A stretch of DNA of 64,000 bases from Lumbricus rubellus. Taxonomy: Eukaryota > Annelida > Clitellata > Crassiclitellata > Lumbricidae. Made by a program: the position numbers and the translations under genes. The notes below the pieces were generated by a model, which was not told where the DNA came from, did no database searches, and saw only the letters and a list, made by a program, of their open reading frames with translations. Location of the stretch: the NCBI GenBank assembly GCA_945859605.1, contig OX243827.1:7819926-7883925 (forward strand). Direction: 5' to 3'. Position 1 is the first letter of the stretch. The number at the start of each line of letters is the position of its first letter. This document shows positions 23,036-32,138 of this stretch, piece by piece.

Positions 23036-23656
23036 CACAGACGTAGGCTATTAGCGTACAGTATCTCCTTTCTGCTTAATGACGGCACTGACTCCATCCA
23101 GCATAGAAAGAGTAAGCCTACGTTTCGCCTGCTCCAAAGATGAAGTTTAGTCCTACGGTGATGGTTTGGGGTGGGATGACTGCCTGGGGTCTCACTAAAC
23201 TTCAATTTGTGCCAAATGGTACCAGGCTGAACTCGCAGTACTAAATACATTACCAACATTCTCGAGCATATCGTGAAGCGAGCGTTCGAGAGAGAAAATG
23301 ACCACGGCAGTGTCATGCAACGAAAGTTGTTTGTTGAGCAGGATAGCGCACGCTGTCATACATCAGCTGTGACTATAAAGTGACTAGACGACAACCATCC
23401 GTCACACGTAAAGCCGAGGGATTGGCCACCCAACTCTCCGGAACTTTCTCCGATTGAGAACTTGTTGAGTATTTTATCTCTCAGCGTTTATGAAGTTCCT
23501 GAGCCAAAGAACGTTGATAAGCTCAAACCTCGCCTCCAACGAGCGTGGAGATCGATAGCAGTTGGGACACTTCAGACGCTGATCCAGTCATGCCAGATAG
23601 AGTCATTAGGGCCTAAGCAGAAAGGAGCTACTGTGCGCTAATAACCTACGTCTGTG
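23036..23656 (+). mobile_element. Tc1/mariner-type insertion inside the left TIR
   Basis: Inverted termini CACAGACGTAGGCTATTAGC and CACAGACGTAGGTTATTAGC continue for about 40 bp with few mismatches. The corresponding right TIR of the Polinton lacks this segment, so the insertion post-dates the Polinton. At 621 bp it is far shorter than an autonomous Tc1/mariner. Confidence 0.85.
23108..23605 (+). pseudogene. Tc1/mariner transposase relic
   Basis: The conceptual plus-strand translation shows the central and C-terminal catalytic core: VMVWGGMTAWG, then FVEQDSARCH with a catalytic aspartate, then WPPNSPELSPIENL. There, SPE stands where SPD is typical. At least one frameshift (near 23245) and one in-frame stop (near 23380) break the gene, and the N-terminal DNA-binding domain is missing. 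Not functional. Confidence 0.88.
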
Positions 23657-24104
23657 AGTAGTAGTTATTTGGATAACCTCGGCCAGGCGCTATAGGAGTC
23701 ATCTACCACAGGGTTAGTAGAAGGCCAGACCTGACAGAGGGTTATAATAATGTGAAAATAGGAATGCGTTATCATAAGCCGTTTTCAAATGAGAGCACTT
23801 TTTCGTTACTGACCACGCTCTTTGTGCGATATAACATGGACATAAATCGACAGTAGTTATTTAGACAAGCTGGGCCCAAACACTAGGACCCCAAACACTG
23901 GGACCCCAAGCACTAGGACCCAAGCACTAGAACCAGGCGCTATAGGAATGGAATATGGGTGGCTAGACCAGAGCGTTAGCCTAAGTAGGCCTACTGGAAC
24001 CCGGTGATGGTGATGATGCTAGCATATTTTCTATTTGAGCTAGTTGGCGCATCGCGTTTAGAAGCTAGAAAAATCGGTTATATTCTTCTTGATCAGCAAG
24101 GAAA

Positions 24105-24809
24105 CTAAGGTCGTAAGAATGCCGCTGAAAAGTCTCTACCTAATATATTTATAGCGATGGACGAATGAACAAATATCTCGAGGTAATCGGTATCGTTTAC
24201 AAAAACTATGCTACTACCGGTTGAATTGTTATGCGAACCTCCCGTACCCCCTCCGCCCGCTATTTGCATGTACGACACCCCATTTTTATACAGGAAGACG
24301 TTACCATGAGCGGTATTATTTCCGTCACAAAATTCTATATACGTCGAAACGATATAGTATCCGGCTTTACCAGGAGTAAAACGAGTCAGTCTCGTACTGA
24401 TACCACTATTGGTTTTGAATCTTACTCTATCGAAAGAAACTCTTGTGAAAGTTCCAGCGTTTATGGCTTGACGAGTTAAAGTGTAAATGCTAAGCGCGGG
24501 ACCGACTGCAGTTCGTTCATCAACGTATTTCTTATTCGTCAAATGATTATCGTTGGACGGGAAATCATCGTGATTCGTTATCAAATCAATGGCTTGACCC
24601 CAACTTAGAGCCTCATCCATTCCTGCTGTCGAAGTGTTCGTTGTAGGCAAACCTTTTATCGCATGACCACCCATTTTTAAATTTCCTGTCGCGGGGTTTG
24701 CTCCATCCAATCGGAAGAAATTAGCATTTACTTGACTAAGAGTAACACCTCCAGCGATTACTCTTTGTGATGAACCAACATCAGTGTGACCGAATTTATC
24801 GACGGGCAT
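24105..24809 (-). CDS. fibre-like protein 1 with C1q/TNF-like head
   Basis: A 234-residue protein. Residues 1-105 are nearly the same as the start of the neighbouring fibre-like protein (shared MPVDKFGHTDVGSSQRVIAG start). They contain tail-fibre-like words (ATGNLKMGGH, IKGLP, LTNKKYVDER). Residues about 106-234 look like a C1q/TNF-type jelly roll: FTPGKAGYYIVSTYIEF, VFLYKNG, then DYLEIFVHSS and a C-terminal FSAAFL. The upstream 50 bases repeat the protease/fibre 2 junction, including a copy of the protease's last codons, so it arose by tandem duplication. The likely role is receptor attachment at the particle surface. This is inferred from fold resemblance, not shown. Confidence 0.8.
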   Translation of the reverse strand: MPVDKFGHTDVGSSQRVIAGGVTLSQVNANFFRLDGANPATGNLKMGGHAIKGLPTTNTSTAGMDEALSWGQAIDLITNHDDFPSNDNHLTNKKYVDERTAVGPALSIYTLTRQAINAGTFTRVSFDRVRFKTNSGISTRLTRFTPGKAGYYIVSTYIEFCDGNNTAHGNVFLYKNGVSYMQIAGGGGTGGSHNNSTGSSIVFVNDTDYLEIFVHSSIAINILGRDFSAAFLRP

Positions 24810-24862
24810 TTTATATCTAATAATTTTTAATGCAAGCCGTCTTGCGAGTCCGTAGGGATGAT

Positions 24863-25957
24863 CTAGTCATCGTACACGTATAATTGCATTACCTGAATCC
24901 CTCGTAGAAGATCATCATCCCTTTCCGGTACTGTAACTCTATAATATTGATACGCATCCGTAGTTGAAATATTAAAAAATGTCGGAACAGCCCCTGAAGG
25001 AGCTGAAGAATTATGTATTGGTGCAAACACTGATCCATCATTGCTAGCGGATAGATTCCAATGAGTTGCATATCCGGTTTTCAACGCAATTCTCCAAATT
25101 TTAACTGGCTCAGGACATTTAATTTGTATCCAAACAGTTATACCATCACCAGAAATCCAAGCTGCGTCGGTGAGATTAGTAAAAGCGTAGTAGGCTCTGC
25201 TTTCGTTCTGACAAGCACTTGCACTAGCAACGAATCCTGTCACACTTACATCATCTTCCAAAGGAGGAATGTACCCAACGTGACACTTTTTCAGAGATTT
25301 ATCGACGTAATTCTTTGTAGCAGCATCTTGAGCTAGAAGAGGATCACCTAAATCGGTGATATCATTCCTATTCATTATGATGTTTTGGTAAACGTCGATT
25401 TTACGATCGTTAGGTGCTCTACCGATTCTCATTATACTTTCTGCGCCCATTTTGCACAGGAATCCTTCAGTCGTTTGTAATGTAATAGGATTGTTTAACC
25501 AACATTGTAGTTTATTTGATATACTACCTAAGATAATAGCGAATTCTTTATTTCCTCCTCTCAAGTCCTTACAACCCATTGAACGCAGACGATCTGAGCC
25601 AACGTTTAAGAATAGATTGCCAGTCATGGTATCACCAGTTTTAGACACTTTCGAAGCAGTTCGTTGATCAACGAATTTCTTATTGGTCAAATGATTATCG
25701 TTGGATGGTAAATCATCGTGATTCGTTATCAAATCTATGACTTGTCCCCGACTTAGCGCCTCATCCATTCCCGCTGAAGAAATATTCGTTGTAGGTAGAC
25801 CTTTAATTACGCGGCCATTCATATTTAAATTTCCAGTCGCGGGATTTGCTCCATCCAATCGAAGGAAACTAGCATTTACTTGACTAAGAGTGACACCTCC
25901 AGCGATTACTCTTTGTGATGAACCAACATCGGTGTGACCAAATTTATCGACGGGCAT
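24863..25957 (-). CDS. fibre-like protein 2 with discoidin-like head
   Basis: 364 residues from the ATG at 25957. That start is preferred over an in-frame ATG at 25990 because the paralogue begins at the same MPVDKFG and because the longer form would overlap the protease gene. Residues 1-105 match fibre-like protein 1. The middle has phage-tail-fibre-style words (GDTMTGNLFLN, ITDLGDPLLAQDAATKNYVD). The final ~140 residues resemble a galactose-binding/F5-F8C (discoidin) fold: WNLSASNDGSVF, FFNISTTDAYQYYRVTV. An attachment role is likely. The pair looks like one shaft with two interchangeable heads. Confidence 0.82.
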   Translation of the reverse strand: MPVDKFGHTDVGSSQRVIAGGVTLSQVNASFLRLDGANPATGNLNMNGRVIKGLPTTNISSAGMDEALSRGQVIDLITNHDDLPSNDNHLTNKKFVDQRTASKVSKTGDTMTGNLFLNVGSDRLRSMGCKDLRGGNKEFAIILGSISNKLQCWLNNPITLQTTEGFLCKMGAESIMRIGRAPNDRKIDVYQNIIMNRNDITDLGDPLLAQDAATKNYVDKSLKKCHVGYIPPLEDDVSVTGFVASASACQNESRAYYAFTNLTDAAWISGDGITVWIQIKCPEPVKIWRIALKTGYATHWNLSASNDGSVFAPIHNSSAPSGAVPTFFNISTTDAYQYYRVTVPERDDDLLRGIQVMQLYVYDD

Positions 25958-25976
25958 TTTATATATATAATAATTT

Positions 25977-26402
25977 TTAATGCAAGCCATTTATAACTTC
26001 TTGAAAATTCATTCCATTGTTGCATGTTTTCTTCAATACATACAAACATAAATGGCCGCAAAACACTTCGTTATCCGGCTGTATACGTTCGCTGTTATAT
26101 AACACTGGACGGCGCAAATACTTTATCAGTTCCAGAGGGGGAGGAAGGCCGTAACTATCGAAATATATTTTCTCGTTACCGCTCTTTAAGAAAGCGCACC
26201 AGTGACTGCCGACCCCATTAGAATCGTCTAGATTCAATATCCCACACTCATTCCATCCAGGTTTCTTCGGCAACTCGTCTCTGAGAAATACTCCTTTGAA
26301 ATTATTGATGTTTAGTTTCTTAGCCGCTTCGATTAGATCCACATTCGATAAAGCAATATTCGGTAGCACTACTCCACAAACATCGATTTGCTTAACGCTC
26401 AT
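25977..26402 (-). CDS. adenain-like cysteine protease
   Basis: 141 residues, the size expected for Polinton proteases of the C5/Ulp1-related (adenain) class, which process capsid precursors during maturation. The catalytic set is visible in order: H67 in GVGSHWCAF, D82 in IYFDSYG, Q108, and C115 in FCGHLCLYVL. It lies between PolB and the fibre genes, 16 bp from the PolB stop. The upstream sequence TTTAATAAATG resembles other start contexts in this element. No breaks are seen. Confidence 0.95.
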   Translation of the reverse strand: MSVKQIDVCGVVLPNIALSNVDLIEAAKKLNINNFKGVFLRDELPKKPGWNECGILNLDDSNGVGSHWCAFLKSGNEKIYFDSYGLPPPLELIKYLRRPVLYNSERIQPDNEVFCGHLCLYVLKKTCNNGMNFQEVINGLH

Positions 26403-26418
26403 TTATTAAATATAAACA

Positions 26419-29400
26419 TTAATTAAAATTTTTCAACAAATAGTGACCATATGCTAGTGTATGAATACCATCTATCATTATTACCCGTTTATCGTCGTCT
26501 GCAGATAATGCAACTTTATTAATTTCTTCTGTATAAATATCGTGATGATAAGATCTAATAACATTCATCGTTCGTTGTTGTTCTTTTTTGGTAAATAAGC
26601 AGTCTCTATAATCTTCGTGAGTGATAGTTTTCTGGACAACATTCTTCTTAATACCTTTACATTTCTTGTGCTCATCTCCAGCAGCCATCTTATAAGAATA
26701 CAACTTTGCTCGCAACCCGATAAATTCTTTTATCTGTTTCCCACTAGTTTCATCCTTGAACATCCCAATAACTTTTTTATTTACTCCAATCTCAATACCA
26801 GACGGATGATCTTTCGGGTAGTCACTCGTATCGAATCGAGCTTTAATATCTTCTGCTATATCTGAGTAAAAGTCTTCAGTTTTAATTTCGTATGCCAAAG
26901 AATCTGTGTCGGTGAATAAAAGCTTGACCCTATCTCCGTACTTGGTCTTGATGTAGTTATAATTGAAATCATACATTAAAGTTTTACTCAAGTCTAAAAT
27001 ACACATGCCAAGATAGATAGGTTTATTATAGAATAATTTAGTTCTTTTCATGTGAACGGCTATTAGATTTTCATCGAAAATGGTACAACTCTCGTAATTA
27101 GGTTTTGCAGCTAGTTTGATAGCCTCCTTCTCTTGACAAACTAATCTTACATCAACACGATTTTCAATGTTCTCACAAGTTTTTCCAAAAACACTGTTAT
27201 TCATTAATTTGAAAAAGTCTTTCTCAAAGTCATTAGTAGCTTTCGTTCTAAGAGCTGTATTTAAATCGATATACTTTTTCAACCAATCACTTTCTTCGAA
27301 TTGTATTCCTCTATGCACTTTTGTTATTTTCAAACCTAAACTCTCATACAGCTTCAGATTATCGTAGTGTAGCACATACTTCTTTTTATCGTTTAAGTTT
27401 GGAATTAACTTTATGACTTTGTCAATCTCAATGCTTTCAGGAGCTAACGGATAATCGTTATGCAGGTCGTGTAACTCTTTAGGGTATTCCAAATCAACTT
27501 CCAATATGCATGGAATAGTTCTCCAATTTTTTATATCAGCTTCACTCATCCATTTGAATCCGTGAGTAGGTAAAGGTTTGATCATAGCCCATCCATATAG
27601 ATTATTCGCATCCAGGTAAGTGATAAATGTAGAATTTTCGTTACTATTGAAATCGCTCATATATTTATTATTCGCTTTCCCGTAACGATTTGATATCGTG
27701 CTCACTCCTCCTCTTATCCCTTGCCTGAGCATCAGAATCATATCGTAATCACTCAATAACTCCAATTTCACGTCTGTTAATTTTAAAGCGGCATCCCAGG
27801 CTAAACCAGGAGATGTAAAATACCATGCAGGGTCAAGCGTATAGTTCTTCATACACACGTCTCTAAAGTTTTCGAAAACATCGGCAAGTAGAAGAACATC
27901 CGAAACGTTGTACAAATCGTGATAATCTCTGAATGTTTTGCATCCAAATTCTTTCCATACCGTTTGTGCATGCTCGTAGTCTTCATCGCTAATATTTGAG
28001 TCATTTAGCTTAGAATAGAAAACGGATTTAGGTGGTAGTTCGGTTTCAATAAAGGTAGTAAATGAGTCGATGTAGTCATAAGGATATACTCCTTTTCTTA
28101 GCAAAAGATCGAGCTTCTTTCCTGTATATCGTTTCCCAATGTTTTTGCATTGGTCTTTGTGAAGATTCTTCGATAAGGCATCGAGACTAGAAGCCATAAA
28201 TTTAAAACTATCGATAAAGCGTAATTCGCGCTTGACGGTAATCTCTTTTCCCTCTTTATTTACAAACTTATCGACTACAACATCTCTGCTAAAAGATATA
28301 TACTTTTCCTCGTTATTAGGTATGCAGTTAATTTTCTCTCCATTGTCACCTCTCAGTTTCTTAATGAACAGATGGCAATCGTACCCGGAAAGATTATGAA
28401 ACACAATGGGAAAGAACTTTGGACATTTATAGTTTATATTACAACTGTTATGAGCAGCACCTCTAAATTTACCGCTAAGATGACAGTGATCTCTCACTCG
28501 GTCTTCACCCAACGTTCCTTCGCAGATATGACATATAGTAGCTCCATCAAAACACTTCTTGTCCTCTTCTGTAAATATCATCTTCTTAGGGAATTTGAAT
28601 TGATTATAGATTCGTTTTATATTCTCTTCGAGTTTATCTACAAATATTTGACCAACATCATCATCTTCGCTTTCAGCTGTAAACGTCACAGGATCTTGTG
28701 AATATACGCTATCGTCGAAGCATTTGATGTAATAACAAAAGGAGCTAGGAATATGCTTTTGATATTTATTAGTGTACGATAACTCTGGATTTGGTTGGCA
28801 AGTGGCTATTGGTTTCACAAAAGACTCGAAATCAGCGTAGACTATAAACGGTACTCTCATAGATCGGTTATAATTTTTAAAACTTAACATAATCCCTGGC
28901 TCTGGCATTTCGATTTTTTGTGCGTTATGTTGTGAGCAGTACTCATTATGCCTGCTAAGTGCATCTATAGTTGTGTAACCACTCATACATCTTCTACAGT
29001 AGTGCATCGAATGAGTCCCCAATGTCATCAATTTATTAAAGTTCTTAATCCAACAATAATGCTTCCTATCTCCATCAGATATGATAAGTAGATCAACACA
29101 AATATCGCTTTCACACTTAGATAGATAAAGCGGGTAGACAAATTTGTCGTAACCAAATACATTAACACTAAGATTATTATTTCTCTCAAATTTACCTATC
29201 ACATTAGCATCCGCAGCAACTGGAAACTCAATACCACTCCAATTAAGTTTCTTAGATTGTTCTTTTAAATCTTTCGTAATTCTCTCCGGATGACTATCCG
29301 TTGGATTCAAAGCTCTAGTAATACTCCATTTGAAACATTCTTCGTCGTCGTTTTTCATATTTATAATAGCCTTTTTATTAGCTAAGAAGTTAGGAAGCGG

Positions 29401-30069
29401 AATGTAAGAACTACCTCTTAAGGGTGTATATTTTACCGTATTTATATCTAATTTCACAACAGCTTTAAATCTCCAATTACTTCCACGCATCTGAAAACTA
29501 GCAATAGACTCCATAATTTTATCCTGCTTTCTGCTGTATATTTCATTCAAGTCGGTTGCTTCTAAAATAACTTCTGCCCTGGAAACGAATGGTATATCCT
29601 CAGAATTCACTATTCCAGATTTCATATCGACGCGTTCCATAGTACAAGTAAGAATTAAATTAGTCTTTGTCTGACGATTACTCGATAACAGATTAACTAC
29701 CTGCGGTCTGACGAAATCAAGAAACGACGAGGCATCCATTCCATTAATTCCATCTATTCTATATTGCTTGGTGAATCCTTTAATAGCCGACGCGGTTTCT
29801 CGAATTTTAATTTTATCAAATATTCTGGAAACAGTTGATTTCAACGATTCCAGTTTTTCATTAACCTCTGCTTGTTCAGGCACGTAACTAAGTAACCAAT
29901 CCGCAAAATCATTAATTTTGGATCTAACCTTATTGGTGTATGTTCTCGTAGGCACTACTGGCTTGTACTTTCTCGGCGTAAGCGTAGGAACCTTAATGTC
30001 AGGAACCGACGAGTCAAGCAAGTGTTCAACATGGTCCATATTTCTTAAACTACTTTTCTTTAAATCCAT
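26419..30069 (-). CDS. protein-primed family B DNA polymerase (pPolB)
   Basis: 1216 residues, intact, and the largest gene. It replicates the element using a terminal protein as primer. Exonuclease motifs: YADFES (about 408), FHNLSGYD and YNVSDVLLLAD. Polymerase motifs: YLDANNLYGWAM (A, about 821), NNSVFGKTCEN (B, about 958) and FTDTDSLAYE (C, about 1053). Before the palm are a C2H2-like CRRC...H...C segment (about 360) and an HNH/endonuclease VII-like zinc module starting CHICEGTL with DHCHLSG (about 512-545). Both occur in this polymerase family. The N-terminal ~300 residues (region around NMKNDDEECFKWS) are typical of Polinton PolB and may hold the terminal protein, which I infer only from family knowledge. 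All catalytic aspartates are present. Confidence 0.97.
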   Translation of the reverse strand: MDLKKSSLRNMDHVEHLLDSSVPDIKVPTLTPRKYKPVVPTRTYTNKVRSKINDFADWLLSYVPEQAEVNEKLESLKSTVSRIFDKIKIRETASAIKGFTKQYRIDGINGMDASSFLDFVRPQVVNLLSSNRQTKTNLILTCTMERVDMKSGIVNSEDIPFVSRAEVILEATDLNEIYSRKQDKIMESIASFQMRGSNWRFKAVVKLDINTVKYTPLRGSSYIPLPNFLANKKAIINMKNDDEECFKWSITRALNPTDSHPERITKDLKEQSKKLNWSGIEFPVAADANVIGKFERNNNLSVNVFGYDKFVYPLYLSKCESDICVDLLIISDGDRKHYCWIKNFNKLMTLGTHSMHYCRRCMSGYTTIDALSRHNEYCSQHNAQKIEMPEPGIMLSFKNYNRSMRVPFIVYADFESFVKPIATCQPNPELSYTNKYQKHIPSSFCYYIKCFDDSVYSQDPVTFTAESEDDDVGQIFVDKLEENIKRIYNQFKFPKKMIFTEEDKKCFDGATICHICEGTLGEDRVRDHCHLSGKFRGAAHNSCNINYKCPKFFPIVFHNLSGYDCHLFIKKLRGDNGEKINCIPNNEEKYISFSRDVVVDKFVNKEGKEITVKRELRFIDSFKFMASSLDALSKNLHKDQCKNIGKRYTGKKLDLLLRKGVYPYDYIDSFTTFIETELPPKSVFYSKLNDSNISDEDYEHAQTVWKEFGCKTFRDYHDLYNVSDVLLLADVFENFRDVCMKNYTLDPAWYFTSPGLAWDAALKLTDVKLELLSDYDMILMLRQGIRGGVSTISNRYGKANNKYMSDFNSNENSTFITYLDANNLYGWAMIKPLPTHGFKWMSEADIKNWRTIPCILEVDLEYPKELHDLHNDYPLAPESIEIDKVIKLIPNLNDKKKYVLHYDNLKLYESLGLKITKVHRGIQFEESDWLKKYIDLNTALRTKATNDFEKDFFKLMNNSVFGKTCENIENRVDVRLVCQEKEAIKLAAKPNYESCTIFDENLIAVHMKRTKLFYNKPIYLGMCILDLSKTLMYDFNYNYIKTKYGDRVKLLFTDTDSLAYEIKTEDFYSDIAEDIKARFDTSDYPKDHPSGIEIGVNKKVIGMFKDETSGKQIKEFIGLRAKLYSYKMAAGDEHKKCKGIKKNVVQKTITHEDYRDCLFTKKEQQRTMNVIRSYHHDIYTEEINKVALSADDDKRVIMIDGIHTLAYGHYLLKNFN

Positions 30070-30091
30070 TTTATCTTACCACGCAAAAATA

Positions 30092-30424
30092 TTAATATCT
30101 CTCATACACTTTAATTTCGTATCTATCTCTCCAGACATTACCGTTATGATAAGCTATAACGCCAGCACTCTGACCATACGCCTTAGCGGCTTTATACATC
30201 GATGGATACGCGGTAACAACGCCAGTCTCTCGATCTATAATATCTACTCTTCTCGGTTGTTTCCTGATACTACTCAACGTGTCATGTCGATATGGCATAG
30301 CCGTGTAGTCCGTCGGAAGAATATTCTTTTCGATCAATACAGCTATAAGTTGAGGTTTGTTGAGATGTGAAGTGCCTGTAACATTGTTCTGATTGGCTAA
30401 CATTCTAAGCTCTGGTAGCTTCAT
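30092..30424 (-). CDS. small SAP/NUMOD-like putative DNA-binding protein
   Basis: 110 residues. The start MKLPELRMLANQNNV with a following HLNKPQLIAVLIEKN resembles a SAP-type helix-extended-helix. Residues about 57-110 (VDIIDRETGVV, YPSMYKAAKAYGQS, then HNGNVWRDRYEIKVYE) resemble the NUMOD1-type DNA-binding repeat found beside homing endonucleases. No nuclease motif is present. It lies between PolB and the major capsid gene, spaced 16-23 bp from each. The likely role is a DNA-binding accessory, perhaps in genome packaging or expression. Both domain calls rest on pattern only. Confidence 0.6.
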   Translation of the reverse strand: MKLPELRMLANQNNVTGTSHLNKPQLIAVLIEKNILPTDYTAMPYRHDTLSSIRKQPRRVDIIDRETGVVTAYPSMYKAAKAYGQSAGVIAYHNGNVWRDRYEIKVYERY

Positions 30425-30440
30425 AATATATAAGTATTCT

Positions 30441-31751
30441 TTAAATCAATTTTCCATACACTACACTCATTTTCTGCCCATCCGATTGAAACTGCAGCAA
30501 CCTATCTGAAATTACGACAGCATACGCTTCTGTGTCCGCTGGCACTGCTGCATTGAAAAGAGCCTTAATCTGAATATCAACGACTGAAGATTTCAAACGC
30601 TCGGATTGTTTGCTTACATCGAACACGAACAACGGGTATAATTCTTTATAATCTACAGGTGTTATATTGCTTTGCGTAATCAACTTATCCATACCGTAAA
30701 ACTTTTGACTAAAGGAGGACGCGTCTCTGTACGCTCTGGAGAATTGTTGATTAGGAAACGACAGGTTATGATCGACAGCTGGATATCTTTCTTGATTCAT
30801 CATCACATAAATGTTCTTGAGATCGCAGTGATTAAATAGCGACGGATTAGCTTCCTGATCACCGCTACGACTCGTCTGAAATCCTACGATGATATATCTA
30901 GGTTTCTCCGGTGATGTTTTTACGCTTAATCTCCAACTGAAACTTGTCGACTGAGGAACTGTTATCGTGTCGCATTGACGAGCTCTATACGCAACTGGCA
31001 ACGTTAATTTCGATTCAATCGTCTTATATAACTGCATTCGTTCCATATCGGAAGGAATAACGTGTGGAATAAACCATGAAATTTTGTTTATCGCAACTTT
31101 TCCAGCAGCTGCAGCGTTGTCTCGGAATATGGCATCATCGTCAGCTTTACGAACTAAAGTCAGCGTCTGTTTAAAGCCGTAAATAATCTTGTCGTAATCA
31201 TCGCAAAACCCGAAAATATGCTTCAACGGAACAATAAAGCTGAACATTCCTTTAGTGATTGGCTTGCGAATGAGAAAACTTTGTCTAGTGGCAAATCCGT
31301 GGTTGTCTGCAATAACAGCAGTCGCCCCAGTGTCTTTATACCACAGCTGATTTAAGCCTTGAGTAAGCTGAAAATCGTTTGGATACGTAAGTAAACCGAG
31401 CATCGTTGTGGCTTGACCCGGATGAAATAGCGTTTCGATTTCTTGATTAGATAACTGATAGGATATTTGACTGAATAGATGCATAAGCCCATTATTCGTA
31501 AGAGCGATTGCATCGGCATTAACGTATGCGGTGTCATCAGTTTTAATTAGTCTTCCTTCGAATTGCAGATATGACTCTGCTGGGTGACTGTATAAGTCCT
31601 GTAATTCAATGTTTATTCTTATTTCCCCAGAACTGTTAAGATTAGTTCTCGCTACAGGTTCGTACTCGTGCCATTCGTATCGCTCGATACCTTCATCGAT
31701 CAATGGTTGCTCTGTGAATCTTAGAATATCGGATTGCATTTTATTATACAT
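30441..31751 (-). CDS. major capsid protein (double jelly-roll, hexon-like)
   Basis: Up to 436 residues. A second ATG at 31739 follows TATAATAAAATG, the start context seen at other genes here, and may be the real start. The N-terminal DILRFTEQPLIDEG, a central segment with LMHLFSQISYQLSNQEIE, and the closing VVYGKLI are typical of Polinton/adintovirus major capsid proteins. These have two vertical jelly rolls and trimerise into hexons. Length is slightly short of adenovirus hexon but normal for Polintons. It is followed immediately by the cluster of virion-associated genes. No stops or shifts. Confidence 0.85.
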   Translation of the reverse strand: MYNKMQSDILRFTEQPLIDEGIERYEWHEYEPVARTNLNSSGEIRINIELQDLYSHPAESYLQFEGRLIKTDDTAYVNADAIALTNNGLMHLFSQISYQLSNQEIETLFHPGQATTMLGLLTYPNDFQLTQGLNQLWYKDTGATAVIADNHGFATRQSFLIRKPITKGMFSFIVPLKHIFGFCDDYDKIIYGFKQTLTLVRKADDDAIFRDNAAAAGKVAINKISWFIPHVIPSDMERMQLYKTIESKLTLPVAYRARQCDTITVPQSTSFSWRLSVKTSPEKPRYIIVGFQTSRSGDQEANPSLFNHCDLKNIYVMMNQERYPAVDHNLSFPNQQFSRAYRDASSFSQKFYGMDKLITQSNITPVDYKELYPLFVFDVSKQSERLKSSVVDIQIKALFNAAVPADTEAYAVVISDRLLQFQSDGQKMSVVYGKLI

Positions 31752-31775
31752 ATATTTTTAAATAAGAAAATAGAT

Positions 31776-32117
31776 TTAAGCAATTTTCAAACCACCTCCG
31801 TTTAAGCGTTTTACTAGATCTTGAATTCTAATAGCTCCACCCGTCGATCCGAGTAATCTAGCTAGAATGACTTTAGTTTCCTGAGTTATCGGCTGCTGAG
31901 CTGGAGCTGTAGGGAGTATCTTATTGAGTAATCGTTTTCCAACGTCGATCGCCTTATCCTTAGCAACACCCCCAATCTCTTTGACAGCTGTGCTCGCAAT
32001 TTGTTTGGCTGCATTCGATGTCACTAGTCTTTTGAGAAATCCTGCAATGGAATCGAATATTCCTGCTCCACCGACAACGTGTACTTTTTTATAACTTCTT
32101 TTCGCAACGACCAGCAT
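31776..32117 (-). CDS. small basic amphipathic protein, possible protein VI-like virion component
   Basis: 113 residues, Lys/Ala/Ile-rich. A Gly-Gly motif near residue 16 (VHVVGGAGIF) precedes a predicted amphipathic helix (about 20-70), and the C-terminus is LNGGGLKIA. It sits directly before the major capsid gene in transcription order. Small amphipathic, membrane-active or core proteins occupy this position in Polintons and adintoviruses. I cannot tell a protein VI-like lytic role from a DNA-condensing core role. GG motifs could be protease sites. Confidence 0.6.
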   Translation of the reverse strand: MLVVAKRSYKKVHVVGGAGIFDSIAGFLKRLVTSNAAKQIASTAVKEIGGVAKDKAIDVGKRLLNKILPTAPAQQPITQETKVILARLLGSTGGAIRIQDLVKRLNGGGLKIA

Positions 32118-32138
32118 TTCTATATCATTAATTTTTAA

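Larger units (their letters stand above)
22749..24018 (+). repeat. Polinton left terminal inverted repeat
   Basis: Matches the reverse complement of 38950-39609. It is interrupted by a 621-bp mariner insertion (23036-23656), leaving about 649 bp of repeat. The inner part contains four roughly 15-bp units of the CAAACACTAGGACCC type (about 23877-23935). Compared by eye, the first ~250 bp differ from the other arm at roughly a dozen positions. Confidence 0.93.

Noticed and set aside
29918..30370. 150-codon plus-strand frame across the start of the DNA polymerase gene
   Set aside because: Opposite-strand shadow of PolB and the SAP/NUMOD-like gene, with no recognisable motif.
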